Of a stretch of DNA of 14,217 nt, positions 6,135 through 13,804 are shown piece after piece. The position numbers and the translations under genes were made by a program. Under the pieces are notes generated by a model. The model made no database searches. It saw only the letters and a program-made list of their open reading frames with translations, and was not told where the DNA came from. Position 1 is the stretch's first letter; every line of letters starts with the position of its first letter. Source of the stretch: an uncultured Prevotella sp. (GTDB lineage: Bacteria > Bacteroidota > Bacteroidia > Bacteroidales > Bacteroidaceae). The stretch is taken from positions 1 to 14,217 of the forward strand of contig CAAFFL010000266.1 of assembly GCA_900762125.1 (NCBI GenBank). The letters run 5' to 3'.

Positions 6135-7526
6135 ATGGATACAGAAAAGCAAAGAACACTCCGCGGCAGTTTCTCATTGTTTGGCAAAGGCCTTCACACG
6201 GGTCTGAACCTCACGGTGACCTTCAATCCTGCCCCAGAGAATACTGGTTATAAGATACAGCGCATTGACCTCGATGGTCAGCCAACCATCGATGCCATTG
6301 CTGAGAACGTAGGCGACACCCAGCGCGGTACCGTGCTGCAGGTGGGCGACGTCCGCGTGGGCACCATCGAGCATGGTATGTCCGCACTCTATTCCTTGGG
6401 CATCGACAACTGCCTCATCCAGGTCAACGGTCCCGAGTTCCCCATCCTCGACGGCTCCGCAGCGATGTATGTGCAGAAGATCAAAGAGGTGGGCATCGTA
6501 GAGCAGAATGCGCCAAAGGACTACTATATCATCCGCAAGAAGATTGAGGTGAAGGACGAGCAGAGTGGCTCCATCATCACCATCCTGCCTGATGAGCAGT
6601 TCTCCATCACCGCGATGTGCTCCTTTAACTCGAAGTTCATCAGTAGCCAGTTTGCCACACTCGACAACATCGCAAACTATGCCGAGGAGATTTCCCCGGC
6701 CCGCACGTTCGTCTTTGTGCGCGACATCATGCCCCTGCTGGAGCACAATCTCATCAAGGGCGGTGACCTCGACAATGCCATCGTCATCTACGAGAAGGAG
6801 GCTACCCAAGAGAAGCTCGACCAGCTGGCTGACCTGCTCCACGTGCCGCACATCGACGCCACAAAGATTGGTTACATCCAGCACAAGCCACTGATGTGGG
6901 ACAACGAGTGCACCCGTCACAAGCTGCTCGACATCATCGGCGACATGGCCCTCATCGGCAAGCCCATCAAGGGTCGTATTATCGCCACACGTCCCGGCCA
7001 CACCATCAACAACAAGTTTGCAAGGTTGATGCGCAAGGAGATCCGCAAGCATGAGGTGCAGGCACCGATCTACGATTCCAACGATGAGCCAGTGATGGAC
7101 AACATCCGCATCCGTCAGCTCCTGCCCCACCGCTACCCCATGCAGCTGGTTGACAAGATCGTTGCTCTGGGCGCCAACAGCATCGTCGGAGTGAAGAACA
7201 TCACCGCCAACGAGCCGTTCTTCCAGGGACACTTCCCACAGGAGCCCGTCATGCCCGGCGTGCTGCAGATTGAAGCCATGGCTCAGTGTGGTGGACTGCT
7301 CGTGCTCAACCAGCTTGAGGAGCCGGAGAAGTGGTCGACCTACTTCCTGAAGATCGACGACGTGAAGTTCCGCCACAAGGTTGTGCCAGGTGACACACTG
7401 CTCTTCCGCGTCGAGTTGCTCAACCCCGTGCGCCATGGCATCAGCACGATGAAGGGCTATATGTTCGTCGGCGACCATGTCGTTTCGGAGGCAACCTTCA
7501 CAGCTCAGATTATCATGAACAAGTAA
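6135..7526 (+). CDS. lpxC/fabZ: Bifunctional LpxC deacetylase / FabZ 3-hydroxyacyl-ACP dehydratase
   Basis: A fusion of two enzymes in 463 residues. Residues 1 to about 305 are LpxC, the zinc-dependent deacetylase that commits UDP-3-O-acyl-GlcNAc to lipid A synthesis. Expected residues are present: Glu79-His80 in GTIEHGM, His262 and Asp266 in HKLLDIIGD, and His289 in GHTINNKFAR. From about 320 to the end is FabZ, which dehydrates 3-hydroxyacyl-ACP in fatty acid elongation: the catalytic His332 is in LLPHRYPM, GHFPQEPVMPGVL follows, and Glu380 is in QIEAMAQ. The linker (about 305-320) is short and charged. The two domains compete for related 3-hydroxyacyl-ACP pools. The fusion is an established Bacteroidota arrangement, not an assembly error. 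It lies between lpxD and lpxA in one operon. Confidence 0.96.
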   Translation: MDTEKQRTLRGSFSLFGKGLHTGLNLTVTFNPAPENTGYKIQRIDLDGQPTIDAIAENVGDTQRGTVLQVGDVRVGTIEHGMSALYSLGIDNCLIQVNGPEFPILDGSAAMYVQKIKEVGIVEQNAPKDYYIIRKKIEVKDEQSGSIITILPDEQFSITAMCSFNSKFISSQFATLDNIANYAEEISPARTFVFVRDIMPLLEHNLIKGGDLDNAIVIYEKEATQEKLDQLADLLHVPHIDATKIGYIQHKPLMWDNECTRHKLLDIIGDMALIGKPIKGRIIATRPGHTINNKFARLMRKEIRKHEVQAPIYDSNDEPVMDNIRIRQLLPHRYPMQLVDKIVALGANSIVGVKNITANEPFFQGHFPQEPVMPGVLQIEAMAQCGGLLVLNQLEEPEKWSTYFLKIDDVKFRHKVVPGDTLLFRVELLNPVRHGISTMKGYMFVGDHVVSEATFTAQIIMNK

Positions 7527-7578
7527 TCGGGCCTTTCGGAGAGTATAGATCAACATTAGAAACAAGAAGAAATAGATA

Positions 7579-8349
7579 ATGAATCAAATCAGCCCCCAGG
7601 CCTTTGTACATCCTGAGGCCAAGCTAGGTGACAATAACATCATTGGTCCGTTCTGCTACATCGACCGCAACACTGTCATTGGAGACAACAACGTGTTCCA
7701 AAACAGCGTGACCATCAACTATGGTGCCCGCATCGGCAACGGCAACGAGATCTTCCCCGGCGCGAGTATTGCCACCAAACCGCAGGACCTGAAGTTCCGT
7801 GGCGAGGACACCGTCTGCGAGATTGGCGACCACAACAGCATCCGTGAGAATGTGACCATCTCCCGTGGCACCGCCTCGAAGGGTACCACGCAGGTTGGCA
7901 ACAACAACCTCCTCATGGAGAATATGCACATCGCCCATGACTGCTTCGTCGGAAGCAACTGCATCATCGGCAACTCAACGAAGTTTGCCGGCGAGGTAAC
8001 CATCGACGACAATGCCATCATTAGCGCCACAGTGCTCTGCCATCAGTTCTGTCGCATCGGTGGCTATGTGATGATCCAAGGTGGCTGCCGCTTCAGCCAA
8101 GACATCCCACCTTATATAATTGCCGGCAAAGAGCCCACACGCTATTGTGGCATCAACCTCGTCGGCCTGCGCCGCCACGGTTTCAGCAACGACCTCATCG
8201 AACTCATCCACAACGCCTATCGTCTGCTCTACAGCGAGGGCATCCTCAAGGATGGCATTGCGAAGATCAAGAGTGAGTTGCAAGTGACGCCGGAAATTCA
8301 GTATATCATCGACTTCGTGGAAAGCTCCAAGCGAGGCATCATCCGATAG
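7579..8349 (+). CDS. lpxA: UDP-N-acetylglucosamine acyltransferase LpxA
   Basis: Transfers a 3-hydroxyacyl chain from ACP to the 3-OH of UDP-GlcNAc, the first lipid A step. The 256 residues fit the family. Hexapeptide repeats (AKLGDNNIIGPFCYIDRNTV onward) form the beta-helix over about residues 10-185, and a helical C-terminal domain follows. The catalytic His is at 120 in NMHIAHDCFVGSNCIIGN. The segment SQDIPPYIIAGKEPTRYCGI followed by NLVGLRRHGF is the LpxA signature and separates it from LpxD. Acyl chain length cannot be read from the sequence by eye. It lies 52 nt after lpxC-fabZ. The lpxD, lpxC-fabZ, lpxA order recalls the lpxD-fabZ-lpxA cluster of enterobacteria, with lpxC added by fusion. 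Confidence 0.97.
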   Translation: MNQISPQAFVHPEAKLGDNNIIGPFCYIDRNTVIGDNNVFQNSVTINYGARIGNGNEIFPGASIATKPQDLKFRGEDTVCEIGDHNSIRENVTISRGTASKGTTQVGNNNLLMENMHIAHDCFVGSNCIIGNSTKFAGEVTIDDNAIISATVLCHQFCRIGGYVMIQGGCRFSQDIPPYIIAGKEPTRYCGINLVGLRRHGFSNDLIELIHNAYRLLYSEGILKDGIAKIKSELQVTPEIQYIIDFVESSKRGIIR

Positions 8350-8374
8350 TCATCCCTCTTATCCGATAACTAAA

Positions 8375-9274
8375 TTGAAGAACTTAGTTGTCATTCTTGG
8401 TCCGACAGGAGTCGGCAAAACAGAACTCTGCCTTCAGATCGCAGAACATCTGAAGACACCTATTATCAACGCCGACTCCCGTCAGATCTTTGCCGAGCTT
8501 CCCATCGGCACTGCCGCCCCTACTCCCGAGCAACAGCAACGCGTGAAGCATTACTTTGTCGGCAACCATCACCTACAGGATTATTATAGCGCATCGATGT
8601 TTGAGCAGGATACCTTATCCCTGCTCGATACACTCTCTGCATCCCACGATGTCGCCCTGATGAGTGGCGGCAGCATGATGTACATCGATGCCGTCTGCAA
8701 TGGCATCGACGACCTTCCCACCGTTGATGAGGCCACACGCACAATGATGAAGCAACGCCTGGCCGACGAAGGACTACCCGCCTTGGTGGAAGAGCTTCAC
8801 CGTCTGGATCCCGAACACTGGACTGTGGTCGACCGTAACAATCCCCGCCGTGTCGTCCATGCGCTGGAGATTTGCGTCATGACTGGCAAGCCCTATTCCT
8901 CCTTCCTCTCCCACCAGAAACGCAAGCGACCATTCAACATCATCAAGATTGGCCTCAACCGCCCCCGTGAAGAGCTCTACGCACGCATCAATCAACGTGT
9001 CCTCGACATGATGGACCAAGGACTGGAGGACGAGGCACGCCGCGTCTATCCACTCCGGCACCTGAACGCGCTTAACACCGTGGGCTACAAGGAACTCTTT
9101 GCCTACTTCGACGGCCTGATTCCCCGCGAAGAAGCCATCCGGCAGATACAGTCGAACACCCGCCGCTACATGCGCAAGCAGCTCACCTGGTTCAAGCGCG
9201 ATGCGAGTATCCAGTGGTTCTCGCCCGACAAGATTGAAGAAATCATAAATTATATAGCAATCAAGACGCTATAA
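8375..9274 (+). CDS. miaA: tRNA dimethylallyltransferase MiaA
   Basis: Adds a dimethylallyl group to N6 of A37 in tRNAs that read codons starting with U. The protein has 299 residues. The P-loop GPTGVGKT lies at about residues 9-16, followed by the NADSRQIF and IGTAAPT motifs, SGGSMMYIDAVCNGID, and RRVVHALEI. NTVGYKELFAYFDG and RKQLTWFKRD mark the C-terminal part. The start is unusual: no in-frame ATG or GTG lies between the lpxA stop and the conserved N-terminus, so TTG 8375, 25 nt after lpxA, is the best start (read as Met, then KNLVVILG). It appears to be the last gene of the lpx operon. The stop is followed by a new promoter element. Confidence 0.95.
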   Translation: MKNLVVILGPTGVGKTELCLQIAEHLKTPIINADSRQIFAELPIGTAAPTPEQQQRVKHYFVGNHHLQDYYSASMFEQDTLSLLDTLSASHDVALMSGGSMMYIDAVCNGIDDLPTVDEATRTMMKQRLADEGLPALVEELHRLDPEHWTVVDRNNPRRVVHALEICVMTGKPYSSFLSHQKRKRPFNIIKIGLNRPREELYARINQRVLDMMDQGLEDEARRVYPLRHLNALNTVGYKELFAYFDGLIPREEAIRQIQSNTRRYMRKQLTWFKRDASIQWFSPDKIEEIINYIAIKTL

Positions 9275-9287
9275 GCACCATTTTTCG

Positions 9288-9295
9288 TACTTTTG
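9288..9295 (+). promoter_or_regulatory. Bacteroidota -7 promoter element upstream of the PBP1A gene
   Basis: tacttttg exactly matches TAnnTTTG. It sits 14 nt after the miaA stop and 29 nt before the ATG of the penicillin-binding protein, within an AT-rich gap. A -33 TTTG is not obvious, since that position would fall in the end of miaA. It suggests that the PBP and helicase genes form a separate transcription unit. Confidence 0.6.
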
Positions 9296-9324
9296 CACAT
9301 TATATATTGGACTAACAATAGACA

Positions 9325-11925
9325 ATGAATAAGATTAAATCTTTCTTAGGCTGGTGCTGGCGGAAGATCCGCGGCTTCTGGCCATGGTACAAAGGATTAT
9401 ATCGCGGCCGTGCCTGGTACACAAAGACACTGCTCGTCATCGCTTCGTGCATCGTCGCCTTCATCCTCTATCTGGGTGCGGTCGACATCAACTTCTTGTG
9501 GCTCTTCGGCAAGAGCCCCGGCTACTTCTCGGGTATTATGGACCCGCAGACCTCCAATGCTTCAGAGATCTACAGCGCTGACGGAAAGCTCATTGGCAAA
9601 TACTTCAATGAGAACCGCACACCCGTGAAGTACGAACAGGTGACACCATCTTTCTTCAAGGCCCTCATCGATACCGAGGACGAGCGTTACTACAAGCGTC
9701 CTCGTGGCCTCGCCATCGACCCCGTTGGCATCTTCGCTGCCATGAAGGACGCCGTGCTACGCCATGATGGGCGTGGTGCCTCCACCATCACCCAGCAGTT
9801 GGCGAAGAACCTCTTCAAGATGCGCACCAACAAGACCTACTCTACTGGTCTGCTGGGCAAGATCCCCGGACTGAAGATCATCATTGTCAAGAGCAAAGAG
9901 TGGATCGTTGCCACCAAGCTGGAAACGGTGTACAACAAGAAGGAGATCCTGACGATGTATGCCAACACCGTCGACTTTGGCTCTAACGCCTACGGCATCA
10001 AGACGGGAGCTCAGACTTATTTCGCTACGACGCCCGACAGCCTCACCACAGAGCAGGCGGCCGTACTCGTGGGTATGCTTAAGGCTACCTCGGCCTACAA
10101 CCCCAAGCTCAATCCTGAGAACAGTCTCAAGCGTCGCAATCAGGTGCTGACGAATATGTTCACCCACCACGACCTCACCCGTGAGCAACTCGATTCTCTA
10201 AAGCAGATTCCTATCGAACTACACTTCAAGGTTGAGGAGAACTATGACGGTCAGGCCATGTACTTCCGCGAGGCCGTCGCAGACTACCTCAAACCGTGGT
10301 GCGATGAGAATGGCTACGACCTCTATAGCTCTGGCCTGAAGATCTACACCACTATCGACACCCGCATGCAGAAATACGCAGAGGATGCCGCCCGCAAGCA
10401 GATGAAGATTGTGCAGCAGAACTTCAACAACCACTGGGGCATCTACCGTACGCAGGACACCAACTGGCTTCGCCAGGAACCGTGGCGTGACGAGAATGGC
10501 AATGTCATCCCCGGATTCATCGACCAGATTGCCCAGCGGCTGCCATCCTATAAGCAGCTACAAGCCCGCTTCCCGAGCCAGCCCGACTCTGTACGCTACT
10601 ACTACAAGGAGTGGAAACACCCTGTGAAACTCTTCGACTACGACAAGGGTACTATCACAAAGGACATGACAACGGAGGACTCCATCAAGTACATGGTGTC
10701 ATTCATGCATTGTGCCATGGTAGCCATGGAGCCGCAGACAGGAGCTGTAAAGGCATGGGTGGGCGACATCGACTTCAAGAGTTGGAAATATGACAAGGCC
10801 ACCGCTGAGCGCCAGCCGGGCTCAACGTTCAAGCTCTTTGTCTATACCACCGCCATGAACCAAGGCCTCACGCCGTGCGACAAGCGGCGTGACGAATATA
10901 TCTCCATGCAGGTCTTCGACAAAAAGAAGAACGAGATGACCACCTGGACACCGAGCAATGCCAATGGCACATTCTCCGGTGACTCGATGCCCCTGAAGAG
11001 CGCGTTTGCCAAGAGTATCAACTCCGTGGCTGTGCGTCTCGGACAGGAGGTCGGCATCAAGAACATCATTGAGACCGCACAAAAGATGGGCATCCAGAGT
11101 CCGCTCGACGAGACACCATCCTTGGCATTGGGATCCAGCGACGTGACGCTACTGGAGATGACGAATGCTTACTGCACCATCGCCAACAACGGCATGCACC
11201 ACGACCCTGTGCTCGTCACACGTATTGTCGACAAGGATGGTAAGGAGGTCTATGTTGAAAAGAGTCAGGCCGAACAAGTTATCCCTTACCGCTCCGCCTT
11301 CCTCATGCAGCAGCTCTTGCAAGGCGTGATGCGTGAGCCTGGTGGTACCGGGCAGAGTCTGTGGGGCTACGTGGGCAACTTCCGTGACACCGAGTTTGGC
11401 GGAAAGACGGGAACATCCAACAACCACTCCGACGCCTGGTTCATGTGCGTCTCGTCCAACCTCGTGGCCGGGGCATGGGTAGGCGGCGAATACCGCAGCA
11501 TCCACTTCCGCACAGGAGCCCTGGGACAAGGTTCGAGAACCGCGTTGCCCATCACGGGCTACTTCATGCAGTCGGTATTGAGTGACCCTGCCTTCCAAAA
11601 GTATCACGGGAAATTCAAGAAGCCCGAGGACGACAACATCACCCGTGACATGTACATCTGCGATAGCTATGTACCTGCCGTCCGCCGTGACACCACCCGC
11701 GCCGATAGCTCTGCAGTCATCACCGATGAGGAGATCTTCCTTGACGATGAGGGCAATCCCATCGAGCGACCTGTGGAACAGTCGGCTGAGAGCAATGCTG
11801 AAGGAAAGGCAGCTCCAACAGAGCCGAAGGCCAAGGCTAAGGAGGCTGATGCGAAAGCCAAGGCCACCAAGCCGGAAAAGAAGAAAAAGAAGACAGAGGA
11901 GACCGTTAACTTCGATGACCTCTAA
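9325..11925 (+). CDS. mrcA: Class A penicillin-binding protein (PBP1A-type), transglycosylase/transpeptidase
   Basis: Bifunctional peptidoglycan synthase: it polymerises glycan strands from lipid II and cross-links stem peptides in the periplasm. The 866 residues comprise a basic, Trp-rich cytoplasmic N-terminus, one membrane helix (about 35-52, signal anchor), a GT51 domain and a transpeptidase domain. GT51 shows the catalytic Glu118-Asp119 and RGASTITQQLAKNLF (150-164). The usual EDxxFxxHxG motif is altered here: Arg125 replaces the His, and the Gly is shifted by one. The transpeptidase has Ser500-Thr-Phe-Lys503, SIN at 564-566 and KTG at 694-696. The last 50 or so residues are a Lys/Ala/Glu-rich tail including KKKKKTEE, outside the enzyme domains and probably disordered. 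The gene ends 11 nt inside the next one. The symbol follows general usage (mrcA/ponA). Confidence 0.93.
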   Translation: MNKIKSFLGWCWRKIRGFWPWYKGLYRGRAWYTKTLLVIASCIVAFILYLGAVDINFLWLFGKSPGYFSGIMDPQTSNASEIYSADGKLIGKYFNENRTPVKYEQVTPSFFKALIDTEDERYYKRPRGLAIDPVGIFAAMKDAVLRHDGRGASTITQQLAKNLFKMRTNKTYSTGLLGKIPGLKIIIVKSKEWIVATKLETVYNKKEILTMYANTVDFGSNAYGIKTGAQTYFATTPDSLTTEQAAVLVGMLKATSAYNPKLNPENSLKRRNQVLTNMFTHHDLTREQLDSLKQIPIELHFKVEENYDGQAMYFREAVADYLKPWCDENGYDLYSSGLKIYTTIDTRMQKYAEDAARKQMKIVQQNFNNHWGIYRTQDTNWLRQEPWRDENGNVIPGFIDQIAQRLPSYKQLQARFPSQPDSVRYYYKEWKHPVKLFDYDKGTITKDMTTEDSIKYMVSFMHCAMVAMEPQTGAVKAWVGDIDFKSWKYDKATAERQPGSTFKLFVYTTAMNQGLTPCDKRRDEYISMQVFDKKKNEMTTWTPSNANGTFSGDSMPLKSAFAKSINSVAVRLGQEVGIKNIIETAQKMGIQSPLDETPSLALGSSDVTLLEMTNAYCTIANNGMHHDPVLVTRIVDKDGKEVYVEKSQAEQVIPYRSAFLMQQLLQGVMREPGGTGQSLWGYVGNFRDTEFGGKTGTSNNHSDAWFMCVSSNLVAGAWVGGEYRSIHFRTGALGQGSRTALPITGYFMQSVLSDPAFQKYHGKFKKPEDDNITRDMYICDSYVPAVRRDTTRADSSAVITDEEIFLDDEGNPIERPVEQSAESNAEGKAAPTEPKAKAKEADAKAKATKPEKKKKKTEETVNFDDL

Positions 11926-13666
11926 TATCGACATTGACCTTCAGAACCCCGAGCTGCAGCAAGCGCTGCAGCTCATACAGTTTACCCGTCGCTCGCTCTT
12001 CCTCACAGGGAAGGCAGGGACGGGTAAATCGACGTTTCTGCGATACATCGCCAGCCACACGAAGAAGAAACACGTCATCCTCGCACCGACGGGCATTGCA
12101 GCCATTAACGCGGGAGGATCGACACTTCACAGTTTCTTCAAGCTGCCCTTCCACCCTTTGCTGCCCAACGACCAGCAATACGCCCCGCGCTATATCCGTC
12201 AGACGCTGAAGTACAACAGCGAGAAGATCAAGATGCTCCGCGAACTGGAACTCATCATCATCGACGAGATCTCCATGGTGCGTGCGGACATCATCGACTT
12301 CATCGACAAGGTGCTGCGCATCTACTGCCACAACATGCGCGAGCCCTTCGGCGGTAAGCAACTATTGCTCGTGGGCGACATCTACCAATTGGAGCCTGTC
12401 GTGCGCGAGGAGGACCGTCAGCTGCTGCGGCCCTTCTATCCGTCGGCATTCTTCTTCGATGCAAAGGTGTTCCAGCAGATGCAGCTGGTCTCCATCGAAC
12501 TCCGCAAAGTCTACAGGCAGCACGACCCGACCTTCATCAACATCCTCGACCATATCCGCACCCAGCAAGCATCAGATGCCGATCTGGCGCTCCTCAACCA
12601 GCGGGTGACCAATGATGCCGAGGAAGCCTTGCCGAAAGCAGAGCACCAAGGGCTCAGCATCACCCTCTCCACACGTCGCGACACTGTCGACTTCATCAAC
12701 ACTAACAAACTCAACGAGCTCCCTGGAGACATCGAGATGTTTAAAGGCATTGTCAATGGCGAGTTCCCCCAGAGCAGCATGCCCACGCCCATGGAGCTAC
12801 AACTGAAGACGGGCGCACAGGTGCTCTTCGTGAAGAACGACATGGACAAGCGATGGGTGAATGGCACATTGGGCACTGTTATCGGCTTCGACGACGACAC
12901 CCATGACCGCATCTACGTCGTCACGGAGGATGGCAACGAATATGATGTGGAGCGTGAGGTATGGAGCAATGTGCGGTATTCCTTCAATGAAGAGGAGAAG
13001 AAGATTGAAGAAGAGGAGCTGGGCACCTACACGCAGTTTCCGTTGCGTCTAGCATGGGCCATCACGGTGCATAAGAGTCAAGGGCTCACCTTTAACCATG
13101 TGAACATCGACTTCACCGGTGGTGTCTTTGCCGGTGGCCAGACCTACGTCGCCCTGTCACGCTGCACCTCCCTCAAGGGCATCACGCTCAAGGAGCCCAT
13201 TCGCCGTAGCGACGTCTTTGTGCGGTCGGAAGTCACCTCGTTTGCGCAGAACTATAACAATCCCAACATCATCAACACTGCCCTGAAGCAGTCGAAAGCC
13301 GACAAGGAATATTGGGACGCTGTGCAGGCCTTCGACCGCGGCGACATGCAAGGAGCCCTGGACAGTTTCTTCCTTGCCATCCACAGCCGTTACGACATCG
13401 AAAAGCCCGTGCCCAGACGCTATATCCGTCGGAAGCTGAACATCATCAATCAGCAGAAGGCGGAGATCGAGCGCCTCAAGGGAGAGGTTGCCCAGCGCGA
13501 CGAATACCTCAAAAAGCTCGCTGTGGAGTATGTCGTCATGGGTAAGGAATGTGAGCACGAGCACATGCATGAAGCCGCCATACGCAACTACGAGAAGGCG
13601 CTGACACTGTGTCCGGAACTTCCGGAGGCCAAACGGAGGATCAAGAAACTCAAGAAGAAAGTGTGA
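11915..13666 (+). CDS. PIF1-like ATP-dependent helicase with C-terminal TPR/coiled-coil region
   Basis: Superfamily 1 helicase of the PIF1/RecD group, 583 residues. Walker A is GKAGTGKST (32-40), and Walker B is LIIIDEIS with Asp117-Glu118. LLVGDIYQLEPV and VYRQHDPTFI are further helicase motifs. LAWAITVHKSQGLTF (His386) and QTYVALSRCTSLKGI form the UvrD_C_2-type end of the motor. Residues from about 465 are an appendix: a helical segment, a charged coiled coil (INQQKAEIERLKGEVAQRDE), and a TPR-like unit ending AIRNYEKALTLCPELPEAKR. ATG 11915 overlaps the upstream stop by 11 nt, implying translational coupling, and matches where family likeness begins; the open frame further upstream only shadows the PBP gene. 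The cellular role is not known from sequence. Family knowledge suggests DNA repair, G-quadruplex or replication work. Confidence 0.88.
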   Translation: MTSNIDIDLQNPELQQALQLIQFTRRSLFLTGKAGTGKSTFLRYIASHTKKKHVILAPTGIAAINAGGSTLHSFFKLPFHPLLPNDQQYAPRYIRQTLKYNSEKIKMLRELELIIIDEISMVRADIIDFIDKVLRIYCHNMREPFGGKQLLLVGDIYQLEPVVREEDRQLLRPFYPSAFFFDAKVFQQMQLVSIELRKVYRQHDPTFINILDHIRTQQASDADLALLNQRVTNDAEEALPKAEHQGLSITLSTRRDTVDFINTNKLNELPGDIEMFKGIVNGEFPQSSMPTPMELQLKTGAQVLFVKNDMDKRWVNGTLGTVIGFDDDTHDRIYVVTEDGNEYDVEREVWSNVRYSFNEEEKKIEEEELGTYTQFPLRLAWAITVHKSQGLTFNHVNIDFTGGVFAGGQTYVALSRCTSLKGITLKEPIRRSDVFVRSEVTSFAQNYNNPNIINTALKQSKADKEYWDAVQAFDRGDMQGALDSFFLAIHSRYDIEKPVPRRYIRRKLNIINQQKAEIERLKGEVAQRDEYLKKLAVEYVVMGKECEHEHMHEAAIRNYEKALTLCPELPEAKRRIKKLKKKV

Positions 13667-13668
13667 CG

Positions 13669-13708
13669 GTCAGAGGCTTGTTTGGCTTGATAAGCCAAAC
13701 TGTCTGAC
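13669..13708 (+). terminator. Hairpin after the helicase gene
   Basis: A perfect 9-bp stem (gtttggctt at 13680-13688 with aagccaaac at 13692-13700) has a 3-nt loop. It is flanked by a second pairing of gtcaga (13669-13674) with tctgac (13703-13708) across an internal loop. It begins 2 nt after the helicase stop. No T-run follows, so it may stabilise the mRNA 3' end or act with the next hairpin rather than terminate by itself. Confidence 0.5.
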
Positions 13709-13752
13709 AGCGAACATCCTAAACAAGAGTCCGATAGATTTCAATGCATACG

Positions 13753-13789
13753 AAACGCCCACGAGCCATTGCTGATTCGTGGGCGCTTT
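13753..13789. terminator. Probable bidirectional terminator between convergent genes
   Basis: A perfect 9-bp GC-rich stem (cgcccacga at 13756-13764 with tcgtgggcg at 13777-13785) has a 12-nt loop, with aaa on the left and ttt on the right almost extending the stem. Short T-runs leave the hairpin on both strands. It lies between the plus-strand helicase gene and the minus-strand gene that ends at 13805, as expected for a shared terminator. Confidence 0.6.
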
Positions 13790-13804
13790 GCTATACGAAG
13801 GTCG

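Noticed and set aside
6174..7565. 463-codon open frame on the minus strand opposite lpxC-fabZ
   Set aside because: It mirrors a well-supported gene over its whole length. The product is a His/Asp/Val/Leu-rich chain with no recognisable domain, typical of antisense shadows when codon third positions are GC-rich.
11582..11914. Longer helicase starting inside the PBP1A gene
   Set aside because: The extension is an Arg/Ser/Pro-rich out-of-frame reading of the PBP gene. ATG 11915 gives the expected helicase N-terminus.
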